Shown here one piece after another: positions 7,659-16,510 of a DNA stretch of 64,000 bases (the stretch's first letter is position 1; each line of letters starts with the position of its first letter). The stretch comes from Pseudescherichia sp031998825 (GTDB lineage: Bacteria; Pseudomonadota; Gammaproteobacteria; Enterobacterales; Enterobacteriaceae), in the NCBI RefSeq assembly GCF_031998825.1, contig NZ_DAMACX010000016.1:17329-81328 (forward strand), given 5' to 3'. The notes under the pieces were generated by a model. It made no database searches, was not told the origin of the DNA, and saw nothing but the letters and a program-made list of their open reading frames with translations. A program made the translations under genes and the position numbers.

Positions 7659-9071
7659 ATGGCACGTTACCAAAATCTGGCGAATATGCTGGCTGAGCGC
7701 ATTGAGCAAGGGTTGTATCGCCACGGAGAAAAGCTCCCGTCGGTACGCAGCCTGAGCCAGGAGCATGGCGTAAGTATTAGTACCGTTCAGCAGGCGTACC
7801 AGACGCTGGAAACACGACAGCTTATTACCCCGCAGCCGCGATCCGGCTACTTTGTCGCGCCGCGCAAGGTTCAGCCGCCGGTTCCCCCTATGTCGCGGCC
7901 GGTACAGCGTCCGGTGGAGATCACCCAGTGGGATCAGGTGATCGACATGCTGAAAGGTCATAAAGATAAAGAGGTCATTCCCTTCAGCAGCGGCGCGCCC
8001 GATATTGAGCAGCCCAGCCTGCAACCGCTCTGGCGCGAGCTTAAACGCCTGGTACAGCACAATCTCAACGAGGTTCTTGGCTATGACTCTCTGACCGGCC
8101 GTCAGGAGCTACGGGAGCAGATCGCCCGCCTGATGCTAGACGGCGGATCGGTGGTGAGCGCGGAGGATATTATCGTCACCAGCGGCAGCCAGAGCGGGCT
8201 ATCGCTGGCCCTGCTGGCGGTGTGCCAGCCTGGGGATATCGTCGCTATCGAGTCCCCTACCTATTACGGCACCATGCAGCTTCTGCGCAGCCTGGGTTTT
8301 AAGGTCATCGAGATCCCCACCGATCCGGAAACGGGCATGAGCGTGGAGGCGCTAGAGCTGGCACTTGACCAGTGGCCCATTAAGGGAATTATTACCGTGC
8401 CGAACTGTAATAATCCTCTCGGGTTTATTATGCCGGACGCACGCAAACGAGCGCTTCTCGCCCTTGCCCAGAGTCATGACATCGTGATTTTTGAAGATGA
8501 TGTCTATGGCGAGCTGGCGACTGAGTATCCTCGTCCACGCACGATCCACTCCTGGGACATTGATGGCCGGGTAATACTGTGCAGCTCGTTCACCAAATCC
8601 GTCGCGCCTGGCCTGCGCGTCGGCTGGGTTGTGCCTGGCCGCTATCACGATCGTTTTCTGCAGATGAAGTACGCCCTGCTGGGTAGCAATGTCCCGGTCA
8701 CCCAGCTCGCGGCGGCAAGCTTTATCAAAGAAGGTCATTATCATCGTCATATCAGACGGATGCGCCATCTCTATCAGCGTAATATGGCGATCTATACCTG
8801 CTGGGTACGGGAATATTTTCCGGAAGGGATCTGCATCACTCGCCCGATGGGCGGGTTTATGCTGTGGGTCGAGCCGCCCGAGCAGGTCGATATGGTGTGC
8901 GTGGCTAAGCAGCTGTGCCAGCTGAAAATCCAGGTTGCGCCGGGATCGCTGTTTTCGGCATCAGGCAAATATCGCAACTGCGTACGCATCAACTGCGCGT
9001 TGCCGCCAAACGAGAAGCATCAGGCGGTGATGGAGAAGCTGGGCAATGCGGTAAAAGTGGCAATGGAATAG
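7659..9071 (+). CDS. yjiR: YjiR, MocR-type GntR/aminotransferase regulator
   Basis: A 470-residue protein, the same length as E. coli YjiR. The N-terminal GntR winged helix (residues 1-70) contains LPSVRSLSQEHGVSISTVQQAYQTLE. A linker rich in Pro follows. The C-terminal domain (from about 110) is a fold-type I aminotransferase with TSGSQSGL, NNPLGF, EDDVYGEL and the PLP lysine in SSFTKSVAPGLRVGW. MocR proteins sense PLP or an amino compound and act as regulators. The neighbour yjiS is divergent and a probable target. Confidence 0.93.
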   Translation: MARYQNLANMLAERIEQGLYRHGEKLPSVRSLSQEHGVSISTVQQAYQTLETRQLITPQPRSGYFVAPRKVQPPVPPMSRPVQRPVEITQWDQVIDMLKGHKDKEVIPFSSGAPDIEQPSLQPLWRELKRLVQHNLNEVLGYDSLTGRQELREQIARLMLDGGSVVSAEDIIVTSGSQSGLSLALLAVCQPGDIVAIESPTYYGTMQLLRSLGFKVIEIPTDPETGMSVEALELALDQWPIKGIITVPNCNNPLGFIMPDARKRALLALAQSHDIVIFEDDVYGELATEYPRPRTIHSWDIDGRVILCSSFTKSVAPGLRVGWVVPGRYHDRFLQMKYALLGSNVPVTQLAAASFIKEGHYHRHIRRMRHLYQRNMAIYTCWVREYFPEGICITRPMGGFMLWVEPPEQVDMVCVAKQLCQLKIQVAPGSLFSASGKYRNCVRINCALPPNEKHQAVMEKLGNAVKVAME

Positions 9072-9093
9072 CCCCCTCCCTGGCAGGAGGGGG
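9072..9093 (+). terminator. GC-rich hairpin after yjiR
   Basis: CCCCCTCC (9072-9079) pairs with GGAGGGGG (9086-9093) over a six-base loop. Only a weak T-rich stretch follows. It sits between the convergent yjiR and aldehyde dehydrogenase genes. Confidence 0.55.
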
Positions 9094-9115
9094 ACAATCG
9101 TTTATTTACTGACAA

Positions 9116-10486
9116 CTACTTACTGACAACGACCAGCTTCTGGTTCACAAACTCTTTGATCCCCAGATCCGACAGCTCACGACCAAAGCCGGAGCGTTTG
9201 ACGCCGCCAAACGGCAGCTCCGGCGCGGTATCGGTCAGGGAGTTGATGTAGACCATACCGGTCTCAATCCGCGACGCCAGCGCTTTTGCCCGGTCGATAT
9301 TCTGGCTGAAGATGGACCCGCCCAGGCCGTAGTTGGAGTCGTTGGCCAGCTTCACCACCTCGTCATCATCTTTGACCACATAGATCTGCGCTACCGGGCC
9401 GAAGAACTCTTCGAAATAGGCCGGATTGTCGCGGGTAATGTGGGTCAAAATGGTCGGCTCAAAGAAGTTACCTTCGCGCTCAACGGGCTTACCGCCAAGA
9501 TGCAGCTTCGCACCGTTTTTTACCGCCTCGTTAACCTGTTTGGTCAGGGTCTCCAGCGCGTCCTTAGACGACAGCGGGCCTAAGGTGGTGGACTCATCCA
9601 TCGGGTCGCCAATCTTCACCTGGCGGAAGGCTTCGGTATATTTCTCCAGGAACTTATCGGCAACCGCCTCCTGCACAATAAAGCGCTTCGCGGCGGTGCA
9701 GACCTGCCCGGCGTTTTGCAGACGCGCCGTGACGCCCACCTCAACGGCTTTCTCCAGGTCGCTGTCGTCCAGCACGACAAAGACGTCGTTACCGCCCAGC
9801 TCAAGGGTGGCTTTCTTGAGCTTTTTGGCCGCCTGCGCCGCGACCGCGCTGCCCGCCGTCTCAGACCCGGTCAGGGCCACACCCTGGACGCGATCGTCGG
9901 CAATGATGTTGGATACCTGATCCGAAGAGATAAACAGGTTGGTGTACGCCCCCTCTGGCGCGCCCGCCTCCCGCACCAGCTGCTCGAAGATTTCCGCGCA
10001 GTGCGGCACGATGCTGGCGTGCTTAACGATAATCGGGTTACCGGCGGCCAGGTTCGGCGCCAGGACGCGCATCAGCTGATAGTAAGGGAAGTTCCACGGC
10101 TCCACCGCCATCAGCACGCCGATAGGGTGATGCTCAACCCAGGCGTCGCCCAGATCGGAAACGTATTTTACCGGTGCAAGGAAAGTATCGGCATTATCGG
10201 CGTAGTAGCGCGCAATATCGGCGCAGAGTTTCACTTCACCGCGGCTCTGCTCGATCAGTTTGCCCATCTCCTGGGTGGCGATCTTCGCCAGCTCTTCGCT
10301 GCGCTCCTCCAGCAGATTGGCAAGCTTAAGCAGGACGGGTAGACGCTGCTGAATATCGCCCTTCGACCATGAGGAGTGATATAGCGCATCCGCTTTACTC
10401 AGCGTCGCCTCGATATCCGCGTCACTATGGGATGGATACTCTTTAACGAGCTGATTTGTAAATGGGTTCACTGTCTGATAGGCCAT
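9116..10486 (-). CDS. NAD(P)-dependent aldehyde dehydrogenase (succinate-semialdehyde type)
   Basis: A 456-residue ALDH. Motifs in order: EPWNFPYYQ (cofactor site), KHAS, the Rossmann GSETAGSAVAA, catalytic Glu in TLELGGND, catalytic Cys in NAGQVCTAAKRF, and EFFGPVAQI. Lys-His-Ala in place of Lys-Pro and the N-terminus resemble the Sad-type succinate-semialdehyde dehydrogenases. The start is the ATG at 10486 with AGGAGG upstream, not the earlier in-frame codon at 10561. Substrate preference is inferred from the family. It is probably monocistronic. The DNA around the stop carries a small tandem copy of TTACTGACAAC. Confidence 0.87.
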   Translation of the reverse strand: MAYQTVNPFTNQLVKEYPSHSDADIEATLSKADALYHSSWSKGDIQQRLPVLLKLANLLEERSEELAKIATQEMGKLIEQSRGEVKLCADIARYYADNADTFLAPVKYVSDLGDAWVEHHPIGVLMAVEPWNFPYYQLMRVLAPNLAAGNPIIVKHASIVPHCAEIFEQLVREAGAPEGAYTNLFISSDQVSNIIADDRVQGVALTGSETAGSAVAAQAAKKLKKATLELGGNDVFVVLDDSDLEKAVEVGVTARLQNAGQVCTAAKRFIVQEAVADKFLEKYTEAFRQVKIGDPMDESTTLGPLSSKDALETLTKQVNEAVKNGAKLHLGGKPVEREGNFFEPTILTHITRDNPAYFEEFFGPVAQIYVVKDDDEVVKLANDSNYGLGGSIFSQNIDRAKALASRIETGMVYINSLTDTAPELPFGGVKRSGFGRELSDLGIKEFVNQKLVVVSK

Positions 10487-10695
10487 CTCAAATACCTCCT
10501 GGTTAGCAGTAAAAGATGCTGATAAGGTTAATAAGGGTAGTTGAAATGCATGATGATGCATGGATTATCCGGCATAAACGGACGGTTCCGAATCCACCGT
10601 GAAGTGAAGAATAGCCCAGCGTTTGCGCGATGGGGCGTTCACCTTCTACGCTTAAACGCATGGATAAAATCACTGACCAAATATCGGGAGAGATC

Positions 10696-11217
10696 ATGAG
10701 TGAAGCAACTATTCGCGGTATGGACCACATTGGTATTACCGTTCCGGACATCAAACAGGCTACCACTTTCCTGTGCGCCGCCCTGGGCGCGGAGTTGCTC
10801 TATGAGTCCGTCTCGCCCGGCCAGGAGATCGACCAGGACGCCCAGCAGCATACGCTGCGCCTTGCCCCGGGTACTCAGGTGAAAGCGGTCAGGATGCTGA
10901 AGCTGCACAATGGTCCAGGCATCGAGCTTTTTGAGATGCAGGGGCCGGATCAGGATCGCCCGCCACGGGCCAGCGACTACGGTCTACAGCACTTTGCGGT
11001 CTATACCGATAACATTGAGCAGGCAACGCAACGCTTCGAAGAGGCCGGGGGGAAGATGTTCACCGAGCCTAAGCCGCTTACCTTCCCTACCGAGTACGGC
11101 GACGGCAACCAGTTCTGCTACGGCAGCACGCCCTGGGGCGGCATCATTGAATTTATCTCTCGCCCTACGCCGATGCCCTATGAAAAAGAGACCGCTTCGC
11201 GGCGCTGGAAACCCTGA
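10696..11217 (+). CDS. VOC-superfamily (glyoxalase/dioxygenase-like) protein
   Basis: A 173-residue protein with two betaalphabetabetabeta modules: GMDHIGITVPDIKQATTFL at the start and YGLQHFAVYTDNIEQATQRFEEAGG in the second half, then GIIEFISRP. Candidate metal ligands are the His in MDHIG, the Glu in GIELFEM, the His in LQHFAV and the Glu in IIEFIS, so a metal-dependent lyase, isomerase or dioxygenase is likely. The reaction is unknown. The start at 10696 has GGGAGAG upstream. It is divergent from the aldehyde dehydrogenase. Confidence 0.85.
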   Translation: MSEATIRGMDHIGITVPDIKQATTFLCAALGAELLYESVSPGQEIDQDAQQHTLRLAPGTQVKAVRMLKLHNGPGIELFEMQGPDQDRPPRASDYGLQHFAVYTDNIEQATQRFEEAGGKMFTEPKPLTFPTEYGDGNQFCYGSTPWGGIIEFISRPTPMPYEKETASRRWKP

Positions 11218-11258
11218 TTCGGATTTCTATTTAATCGTCAGGGATCTATGATGAACAG

Positions 11259-12530
11259 ATGGATAAATTAGCCGAACTTAAACGCGCCAAGCGCCTGGCC
11301 CTGTCGCTGCTGCTGATCGCTGCAGCAACCTTTGCCACCACGCTGTTTCTGCCGCCCACCCGTCTGGTAGGCGCAGTGAAGGCGGTGGCCGAAGCGGCCA
11401 TGGTTGGCGCACTGGCCGACTGGTTTGCGGTGGTGGCGCTGTTTCGCCGCGTGCCGCTGCCCTTCATTTCCCGCCATACGGCGATCATCCCGCGTAATCA
11501 GGAGCGGATCGGCGACAATCTTGGCATCTTTGTGCAGGAGAAGTTTCTCGATACCCAGTCGCTGATTGCGCTGATTCGTCGCCATGAGCCCGCGCTGATG
11601 ATCGGTACCTGGTTCAGCCAGCCGGATAACGCCCGTCGCGTAGGCCAGCACCTGCTCCAGGTAATGAGCGGCTTTCTCGATCTCACTGATGACGCGCGCA
11701 TTCAGAATCTGCTCAAGCGCGCCGTACACAAGGCGATCGACAAAGTCGATCTCTCCGGCACTACCGCGCTGGTGCTGGAGAGCCTCACTAAAAACAACCG
11801 TCACCAGGTGCTGCTGGACTCGCTGATCGCCCAGCTGCTGACGCTTATCCAGCGCCAGAGCACGCGGGACTTTATCGCTCACCACATCGTGCGCTGGCTG
11901 AAGACCGAGCATCCCCGCAAGGCGAAGCTGCTGCCCACCGAGTGGCTGGGGGAGCAGAGCGCGGAGATGGTCTCCAGCGCCGTAAACTCCCTGCTGGATG
12001 ACATCAGCCACGACCAGGCCCACCAGATCCGCCAGGCGTTTGACAAAGCGACCCTTAAGCTTATCGACCGGCTGAAGAACGATCCGGAGATGGCTGCCCG
12101 CGCTGAGAGCACCAAAACGTACCTGAAAGAGGACGAAGCCTTTAACCGCTATCTGGGGGAGCTGTGGGGAGATCTACGCAACTGGCTGAAGGCCGATATG
12201 GAGGGTGAAAATTCAAAAGTTCAGCTGCGCATTGCCGAGGCCGGGCAGTGGTTTGGCGAGACGCTGGTAGCGGACAGCGCCCTCCGTGCCTCATTTAATC
12301 AGCACCTTGAGCAGGCCGCCCGCAGCGTCGCGCCGGAGTTTGCCCAGTTCCTGACCCGTCACATCAGCGATACGGTCAAGAGCTGGGATGCGAAGGAGAT
12401 GTCGCAGCAGATCGAGCTGAACATCGGCAAAGATCTGCAATTTATTCGCGTCAACGGTACGCTGGTCGGCGGCACCATCGGGCTGATCCTCTGGCTCCTG
12501 TCGCAGCTGCCGGGGCTGTTTGCCGGCTAA
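11259..12530 (+). CDS. yjiN: YjiN, DUF445 membrane protein
   Basis: A 423-residue DUF445 protein. A hydrophobic segment at about residues 14-35 precedes KAVAEAAMVGALADWFAVVALFRR, the family signature. A long helical, charged middle part follows. A C-terminal transmembrane helix (GTLVGGTIGLILWLLSQLPG) closes the protein. The length and end match E. coli YjiN. The function is unknown. The stop lies directly against the stop of the convergent FUSC gene, with no terminator between. Confidence 0.92.
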   Translation: MDKLAELKRAKRLALSLLLIAAATFATTLFLPPTRLVGAVKAVAEAAMVGALADWFAVVALFRRVPLPFISRHTAIIPRNQERIGDNLGIFVQEKFLDTQSLIALIRRHEPALMIGTWFSQPDNARRVGQHLLQVMSGFLDLTDDARIQNLLKRAVHKAIDKVDLSGTTALVLESLTKNNRHQVLLDSLIAQLLTLIQRQSTRDFIAHHIVRWLKTEHPRKAKLLPTEWLGEQSAEMVSSAVNSLLDDISHDQAHQIRQAFDKATLKLIDRLKNDPEMAARAESTKTYLKEDEAFNRYLGELWGDLRNWLKADMEGENSKVQLRIAEAGQWFGETLVADSALRASFNQHLEQAARSVAPEFAQFLTRHISDTVKSWDAKEMSQQIELNIGKDLQFIRVNGTLVGGTIGLILWLLSQLPGLFAG

Positions 12531-13601
12531 TCAGGCCGGCGGGGGTATCACGTAGCGCGTGGCCTCAAAGCGGTTGAGCAGCAGATGCACCAGGAACACC
12601 ATTGTCAGGGTGATGAGCAGCGACAAGGTAACCGAGATAATGCGGTAGAGATCGCTGAACACCAGATCCTGGTTCGGGTGCATGTTCTGGCCGAACATGA
12701 TCCCGAGGGTGGAGATGCTGGCAAAGCCCACCCCGGCACCCACCTTCTCCATGGTATGCAGCCGTGCGCCCACCCCCAGTCCGAGGCAGATTAGCGGCAT
12801 CATCAGCAGCATATGGCTGCTGTGATCGTAGAGCACCAGCTGGATCAGCAGAATATAGAGACAGCCCAATACCACCCCCGCTATTCGCCACAGGGAGCTG
12901 AGCACCGCGCCACGGTAGCTCATCGGGAAGAGGCTCAGCACGCCCGCCATCAGCGCCGACAGCGAGTCACTGAGGTTACACACCTGGAAAACGATAAAGA
13001 TCAGCGTGGCCACCGTGCCGGAGAGCAGCGACTCGTGGCGGATCCGCGCGGCATCTTTCTCAATAACCGGCGGGCGCATACGCGGCTCAACGTCCGGGAT
13101 CAGGTAGTGCAGTAGCGCGCTCAGGCAGACCGCCAGCACGCAGGCTTCAATATTCGAGAAGAACAGCACGTGCCAGTCGTTGGTGGGATAGCTCATGAAA
13201 TTGAGCATCGTGCTCTGGCATACCACGCCCATCGAGCCAAAGAGAAACAGCGGTCCCTGGCTCATAAAGCGAAAGCGCACCACGTACAGAGCAAAGACCA
13301 CCAGCGTCATGATCACCGGCCAGTGCGACAGAAAGCCGATGATCAGCACCATCTCAATGCAGTTGATTACCGAGCTGAAGATAAACTGCCTCGCCACGTG
13401 GCCATTAAAGACCGGCACCAGCGACATCAGCATCAGCGGGTAGACCACAAAAAAGACGCCGTACTGCACGTTGTAGAAGCTCGATATACTCAGGGCCAGC
13501 GTCCCCGCCAGGGCAATGCGCAGCGTCTGGCGGAAATCGTTAGCCGAGTAGACGACCTTGTCGTGAGGCGAAAAAAACCGGGCCAGCGTACTAATAGACA
13601 T
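12531..13601 (-). CDS. FUSC/DUF2955-family inner-membrane transporter subunit
   Basis: A 356-residue protein with about ten hydrophobic segments in two sets, separated by a charged cytoplasmic loop (DVEPRMRPPVIEKDAARIRHE). This is the layout of aromatic-acid-exporter-like FUSC proteins. The start is the ATG at 13601, which overlaps the HlyD-type gene by 11 bp; the longer open frame to 13757 lies wholly inside that gene. It forms an operon with the upstream periplasmic adaptor, so together they likely export a small aromatic or toxic compound. No outer-membrane partner gene is adjacent. Confidence 0.85.
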   Translation of the reverse strand: MSISTLARFFSPHDKVVYSANDFRQTLRIALAGTLALSISSFYNVQYGVFFVVYPLMLMSLVPVFNGHVARQFIFSSVINCIEMVLIIGFLSHWPVIMTLVVFALYVVRFRFMSQGPLFLFGSMGVVCQSTMLNFMSYPTNDWHVLFFSNIEACVLAVCLSALLHYLIPDVEPRMRPPVIEKDAARIRHESLLSGTVATLIFIVFQVCNLSDSLSALMAGVLSLFPMSYRGAVLSSLWRIAGVVLGCLYILLIQLVLYDHSSHMLLMMPLICLGLGVGARLHTMEKVGAGVGFASISTLGIMFGQNMHPNQDLVFSDLYRIISVTLSLLITLTMVFLVHLLLNRFEATRYVIPPPA

Positions 13602-14658
13602 AATGCAGCAGGCTAACCAGATGAATTTGCAGGCCCGAGAAGAAGTGGGCAAACGGGCCTTCGCTGTTGTAGAGCTGAACGGTGGCGCGCGCCCCGGTCG
13701 GCAGCGGCTGCGCCAGCGGTTCGTCCAGTACCACGTGGATGCGCATCCGCTGGGCATCGCGCACCCAGCGGTTAGAGGTCTCCGGCTGGGAGAGATCGCC
13801 GTTTACCGCCTCCTGACCCGCCAGGATCCCAGCATCGCGGGAGGTGACTCGGGCATGGAAGACCTGGCCCGGCAGGGCGTCAAAGACCACCGCCGCATCC
13901 GTCCCCGGTTTGGTGTGGCGCAGGCTCTTCTCACGGAAGTCGGCCACGATATCGGTATTGTTGCTCACTAGCGCCAGCGCTGCCGATCCGGCAGAGGCGT
14001 ACCAGCCAGGGCTAAGCTGCAGGTTACTGATGGTCCCGTCTGCTTCGGCGCGGATCTGCGTCCAGCCAAGGTTAAGCTGCGCCTCTTCCAGCGCGTTCTG
14101 GTACTTCTGCAGGGTAACGTTACGGCTATCGTCCCGGTCGCCACGCTGAATGTGCAGCGCGCGGATGTTTGCCAGCAGGTTACTGACCGACTGCTCGCTG
14201 GACTGCCACGCGGTACGGACCTTATCGAGATCCTGCTGGGAGACGTTCTGCGTAGCGCTCAGGCGCTGATAGCGATCAAAGGTCGCCTTATCGTTACGGG
14301 CCGTAAGCTGGGCGCTGGTCAGGCTCGCCTGCGAAGCGGCGATCTGCGCATCCAGCTGCTGATTGGTCAGATGCGCCTGACGCAGCGCAATTTGCGCCGC
14401 CTCGACGCGGTTGATAAACGGCGTGCGATCCAGCTCAAACAGCAGGTCGCCCTTCTTTACCTGGCTGTTGTTGTGCACATAGACCTGCGCGACGTAGCCA
14501 GAGACGCGGGCGGAAACGGGCGACACCACACGCATCACGGTGGAGTCCGGCGTCAGCGGGATCCAGATATCCGCAACGATAAAATAGACAAACATCAGCA
14601 GGAAAGAGGCAATACTGACCCTTACCCAGCGGGCGAATTTTTGTTCAGGCGTCATCAT
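13591..14658 (-). CDS. HlyD/EmrA-type membrane fusion protein
   Basis: A 355-residue adaptor. One N-terminal membrane anchor (about residues 15-33) precedes a lipoyl/biotinyl-like half (RVSGYVAQVYVHNNSQVKKGDLLFELD), a coiled-coil hairpin (about 80-190), and the second half-motif WTQIRAEADGTISN, then a beta-barrel domain. It belongs with the overlapping FUSC gene downstream as a two-component pump of the AaeAB or YibH type. Two adjacent ATG codons can start it. Confidence 0.88.
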   Translation of the reverse strand: MMTPEQKFARWVRVSIASFLLMFVYFIVADIWIPLTPDSTVMRVVSPVSARVSGYVAQVYVHNNSQVKKGDLLFELDRTPFINRVEAAQIALRQAHLTNQQLDAQIAASQASLTSAQLTARNDKATFDRYQRLSATQNVSQQDLDKVRTAWQSSEQSVSNLLANIRALHIQRGDRDDSRNVTLQKYQNALEEAQLNLGWTQIRAEADGTISNLQLSPGWYASAGSAALALVSNNTDIVADFREKSLRHTKPGTDAAVVFDALPGQVFHARVTSRDAGILAGQEAVNGDLSQPETSNRWVRDAQRMRIHVVLDEPLAQPLPTGARATVQLYNSEGPFAHFFSGLQIHLVSLLHYVY

Positions 14659-14821
14659 AATTATTATGTCTTACGGTGTTAGTGCAGGTGATGCAGCGGC
14701 GCAGGCAGGCGTGCCAGCGGCGTCTGTTGACAAAAGCGGGGTAAGCTAATGCTTATCAGGGGAACTATCAAGAAGTGGTCCGGTTAAGAGCATGGATTGC
14801 GAAAGGCTGCGGCTACTGTCA

Positions 14822-14846
14822 GCCCGGCAAGCCTGCGCCGCCGGGC
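14822..14846. repeat. REP-like palindrome
   Basis: GCCCGGC (14822-14828) pairs with GCCGGGC (14840-14846). It lies in the 212-bp gap between the HlyD-type gene and the RoxA-like gene. The rest of the gap (14659-14821) must hold the promoter of the efflux pair and shows nothing else I can name. Confidence 0.55.
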
Positions 14847-14870
14847 ATATCGAGCTATCCTCGCACACTT

Positions 14871-15992
14871 TTACTCGTCGAAGTACCAGTAGCCCTGGTT
14901 AATCAGCGCGGTGAGCTCGGCCACGCATGTTGGGTTACCAAGCGCCGCGCCCAGCTCGCTTTTACCAAGCGTGGTGTAGTGGCAGAGCGCATCCGCCGCT
15001 GCGGGATCGGACATCTCCAGCGGTTCGCTGTTGATAAACACGCTTTCGCCGACGTTCAGCACCCGCAGGCCGCTCAGGCGGGTCAGACACTCCCCCCCCA
15101 TCAGGGCGTCCAGTACCTCATCCTGCGCATAGGGCGGCTCGGCGGGTGCGATATCCAGCTCGTGGCGCGGCGTGGTCACAAAGCTGCCGAACCACTGCTT
15201 AAACGTCTCGGGCTGCTGGATCATCTCGATCATCATCGTACGCAGACGATCGAGCTCATAGGCCTCTACCCGCCCCGGATGATCGCGGCAGGTGAGATCG
15301 GGATCGCTGTAGTGCTCGCCGCCGAGATCGTTTTCCAGGGCGTAATCAGCAAAGCTGCTGAGCAGATCCCTGCCGTTGGGTCCCCGGAAGCCGACGGAGT
15401 AGTTCAGCGCCGTAACATGGGTAATGCCGTCGTGCGGGAAGCCAGGCGGAATGTAGAGAATATCGCCCGGCTCAAGATCCTCATCGATAATCGGCGTAAA
15501 GGGGTCGACGTGCAGCAGCGCCGGATGCGGACAGAACTGACGCATCGGCAGCTTGTCACCCACTCGCCAGCGACGGCTACCCATCCCCTGAATAATAAAG
15601 ACATCGTACTGATCAATATGCGGACCTACGCCACCGCCCGGCACGGAGAAGGAGATCATCAGGTCGTCCAGGCGCCAGTCCGGCAGCACGCGGAACGGAC
15701 GCACAAGCTCGGCGGCGGGCATATGCCAGTGGTTGACGGCCTGGGCCAGCAGCGACCAGCCGGTTTCACCCAGGTTATCAAAGTGCTCAAACGGCCCGTT
15801 GCTGGCCTGCCACTGGCCGTTGTGATAGCTAACCAGGCGGCTGTCCACCTCCGGCTCCATCGCCAGCCCTGCCAGCTCGTCGGGAGTGATAGGATCAACA
15901 AAGTTGCGCAGCGCATTTTTTAAAACAACCGGTTGTTTTTGCCAGTATTTTTCCAGAAATTCCGGCCAGTTCAGATCGAGTTGGTAAGCCAT
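14871..15992 (-). CDS. RoxA/YcfD-like ribosomal protein uL16 arginine 3-hydroxylase
   Basis: A 373-residue JmjC-type 2-oxoglutarate/Fe(II) oxygenase. The iron-binding HxD lies in GPHIDQYDVFIIQG, and ILYIPPGFPHDG carries the distal His region; LDDLMISFSVPGGGVGPH is very typical of RoxA. The C-terminal part (RHELDIAPAEPPY) is the dimerisation/winged-helix region. Start at 15992. In E. coli roxA sits near phoPQ, not here, and the residues I remember of that protein differ from this one at many places. This may therefore be a second, divergent copy, so I give no symbol. Confidence 0.85.
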   Translation of the reverse strand: MAYQLDLNWPEFLEKYWQKQPVVLKNALRNFVDPITPDELAGLAMEPEVDSRLVSYHNGQWQASNGPFEHFDNLGETGWSLLAQAVNHWHMPAAELVRPFRVLPDWRLDDLMISFSVPGGGVGPHIDQYDVFIIQGMGSRRWRVGDKLPMRQFCPHPALLHVDPFTPIIDEDLEPGDILYIPPGFPHDGITHVTALNYSVGFRGPNGRDLLSSFADYALENDLGGEHYSDPDLTCRDHPGRVEAYELDRLRTMMIEMIQQPETFKQWFGSFVTTPRHELDIAPAEPPYAQDEVLDALMGGECLTRLSGLRVLNVGESVFINSEPLEMSDPAAADALCHYTTLGKSELGAALGNPTCVAELTALINQGYWYFDE

Positions 15993-16134
15993 AGGTTCAC
16001 ACCAGAGAGAGGACAAACGACCCTGATTATAAGGAGGTCGTTACCACCGCCGCCTTGTCATGGGTCAAGAGTCTGGCGAACCCACTATTTCTAAATAACT
16101 CTTTGAGTTTTTCTAAATAGCCAGCAGAGAAGCA

Positions 16135-16150
16135 CTGTATATAATGACAG
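16135..16150 (+). promoter_or_regulatory. LexA box upstream of symE
   Basis: CTGTATATAATGACAG fits the CTG-N10-CAG SOS-box rule with an AT-rich centre. It lies 48 bp before the symE start codon, where the promoter should be. E. coli symE is LexA-controlled, so the same is expected here. Confidence 0.8.
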
Positions 16151-16198
16151 TCATTCTCTTTCGGCGTATCGCCTTTGTCTCTTTAAGGAGCCGTTACC

Positions 16199-16510
16199 AT
16201 GGCAGATGAAAATTGTCTTGTAGATCCCGTTACGCAACGCCGTTTAACCGTCAGCTATGCGACACGCTTTCACGACCATGCTCATGTGCCAGCCATCGCC
16301 ATAAAGGGCCAGTGGCTGGAGGAGGCCGGCTTCTCAACCGGCACAGAGATGGATGTTCGGGTGCTGAACGGCTGTATTGTGCTGATCGCCAAACCCGTAG
16401 AAGAGGAGCTGGTTCGCTCGGTACGGAAAATCAGCAAGCTTTCCCCCCGAAAGCAGCGCCAGGTACAGGACTACATCGACCTGGTCGCGGCGAAGAAACG
16501 GGTAAATTAA
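16199..16510 (+). CDS. symE: SymE, SOS-induced toxin-like protein
   Basis: A 103-residue protein with an AbrB/SpoVT-type swapped-hairpin fold (IAIKGQWLEEAGFSTGTEMDVRVLNGCIVLIAK) followed by a basic helical tail. The ATG has AAGGAG upstream. In E. coli SymE is toxic and is held down by LexA, the antisense RNA SymR and Lon. The long leader (about 50 bp from the LexA box) leaves room for an antisense RNA, but I could not prove one. The last 4 bp overlap the end of the convergent WYL-type gene. Confidence 0.87.
   Translation: MADENCLVDPVTQRRLTVSYATRFHDHAHVPAIAIKGQWLEEAGFSTGTEMDVRVLNGCIVLIAKPVEEELVRSVRKISKLSPRKQRQVQDYIDLVAAKKRVN

Noticed and set aside
12531..13757. A longer FUSC protein starting at 13757
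   Set aside because: The added 52 residues lie inside the HlyD-type gene and are Arg/Ser/Cys-rich, unlike the family; the ATG at 13601 fits.
14775..15923. A 382-codon plus-strand frame opposite the RoxA-like gene
   Set aside because: The minus strand encodes a clear oxygenase; the plus frame has Arg/His-rich composition typical of an antisense shadow.
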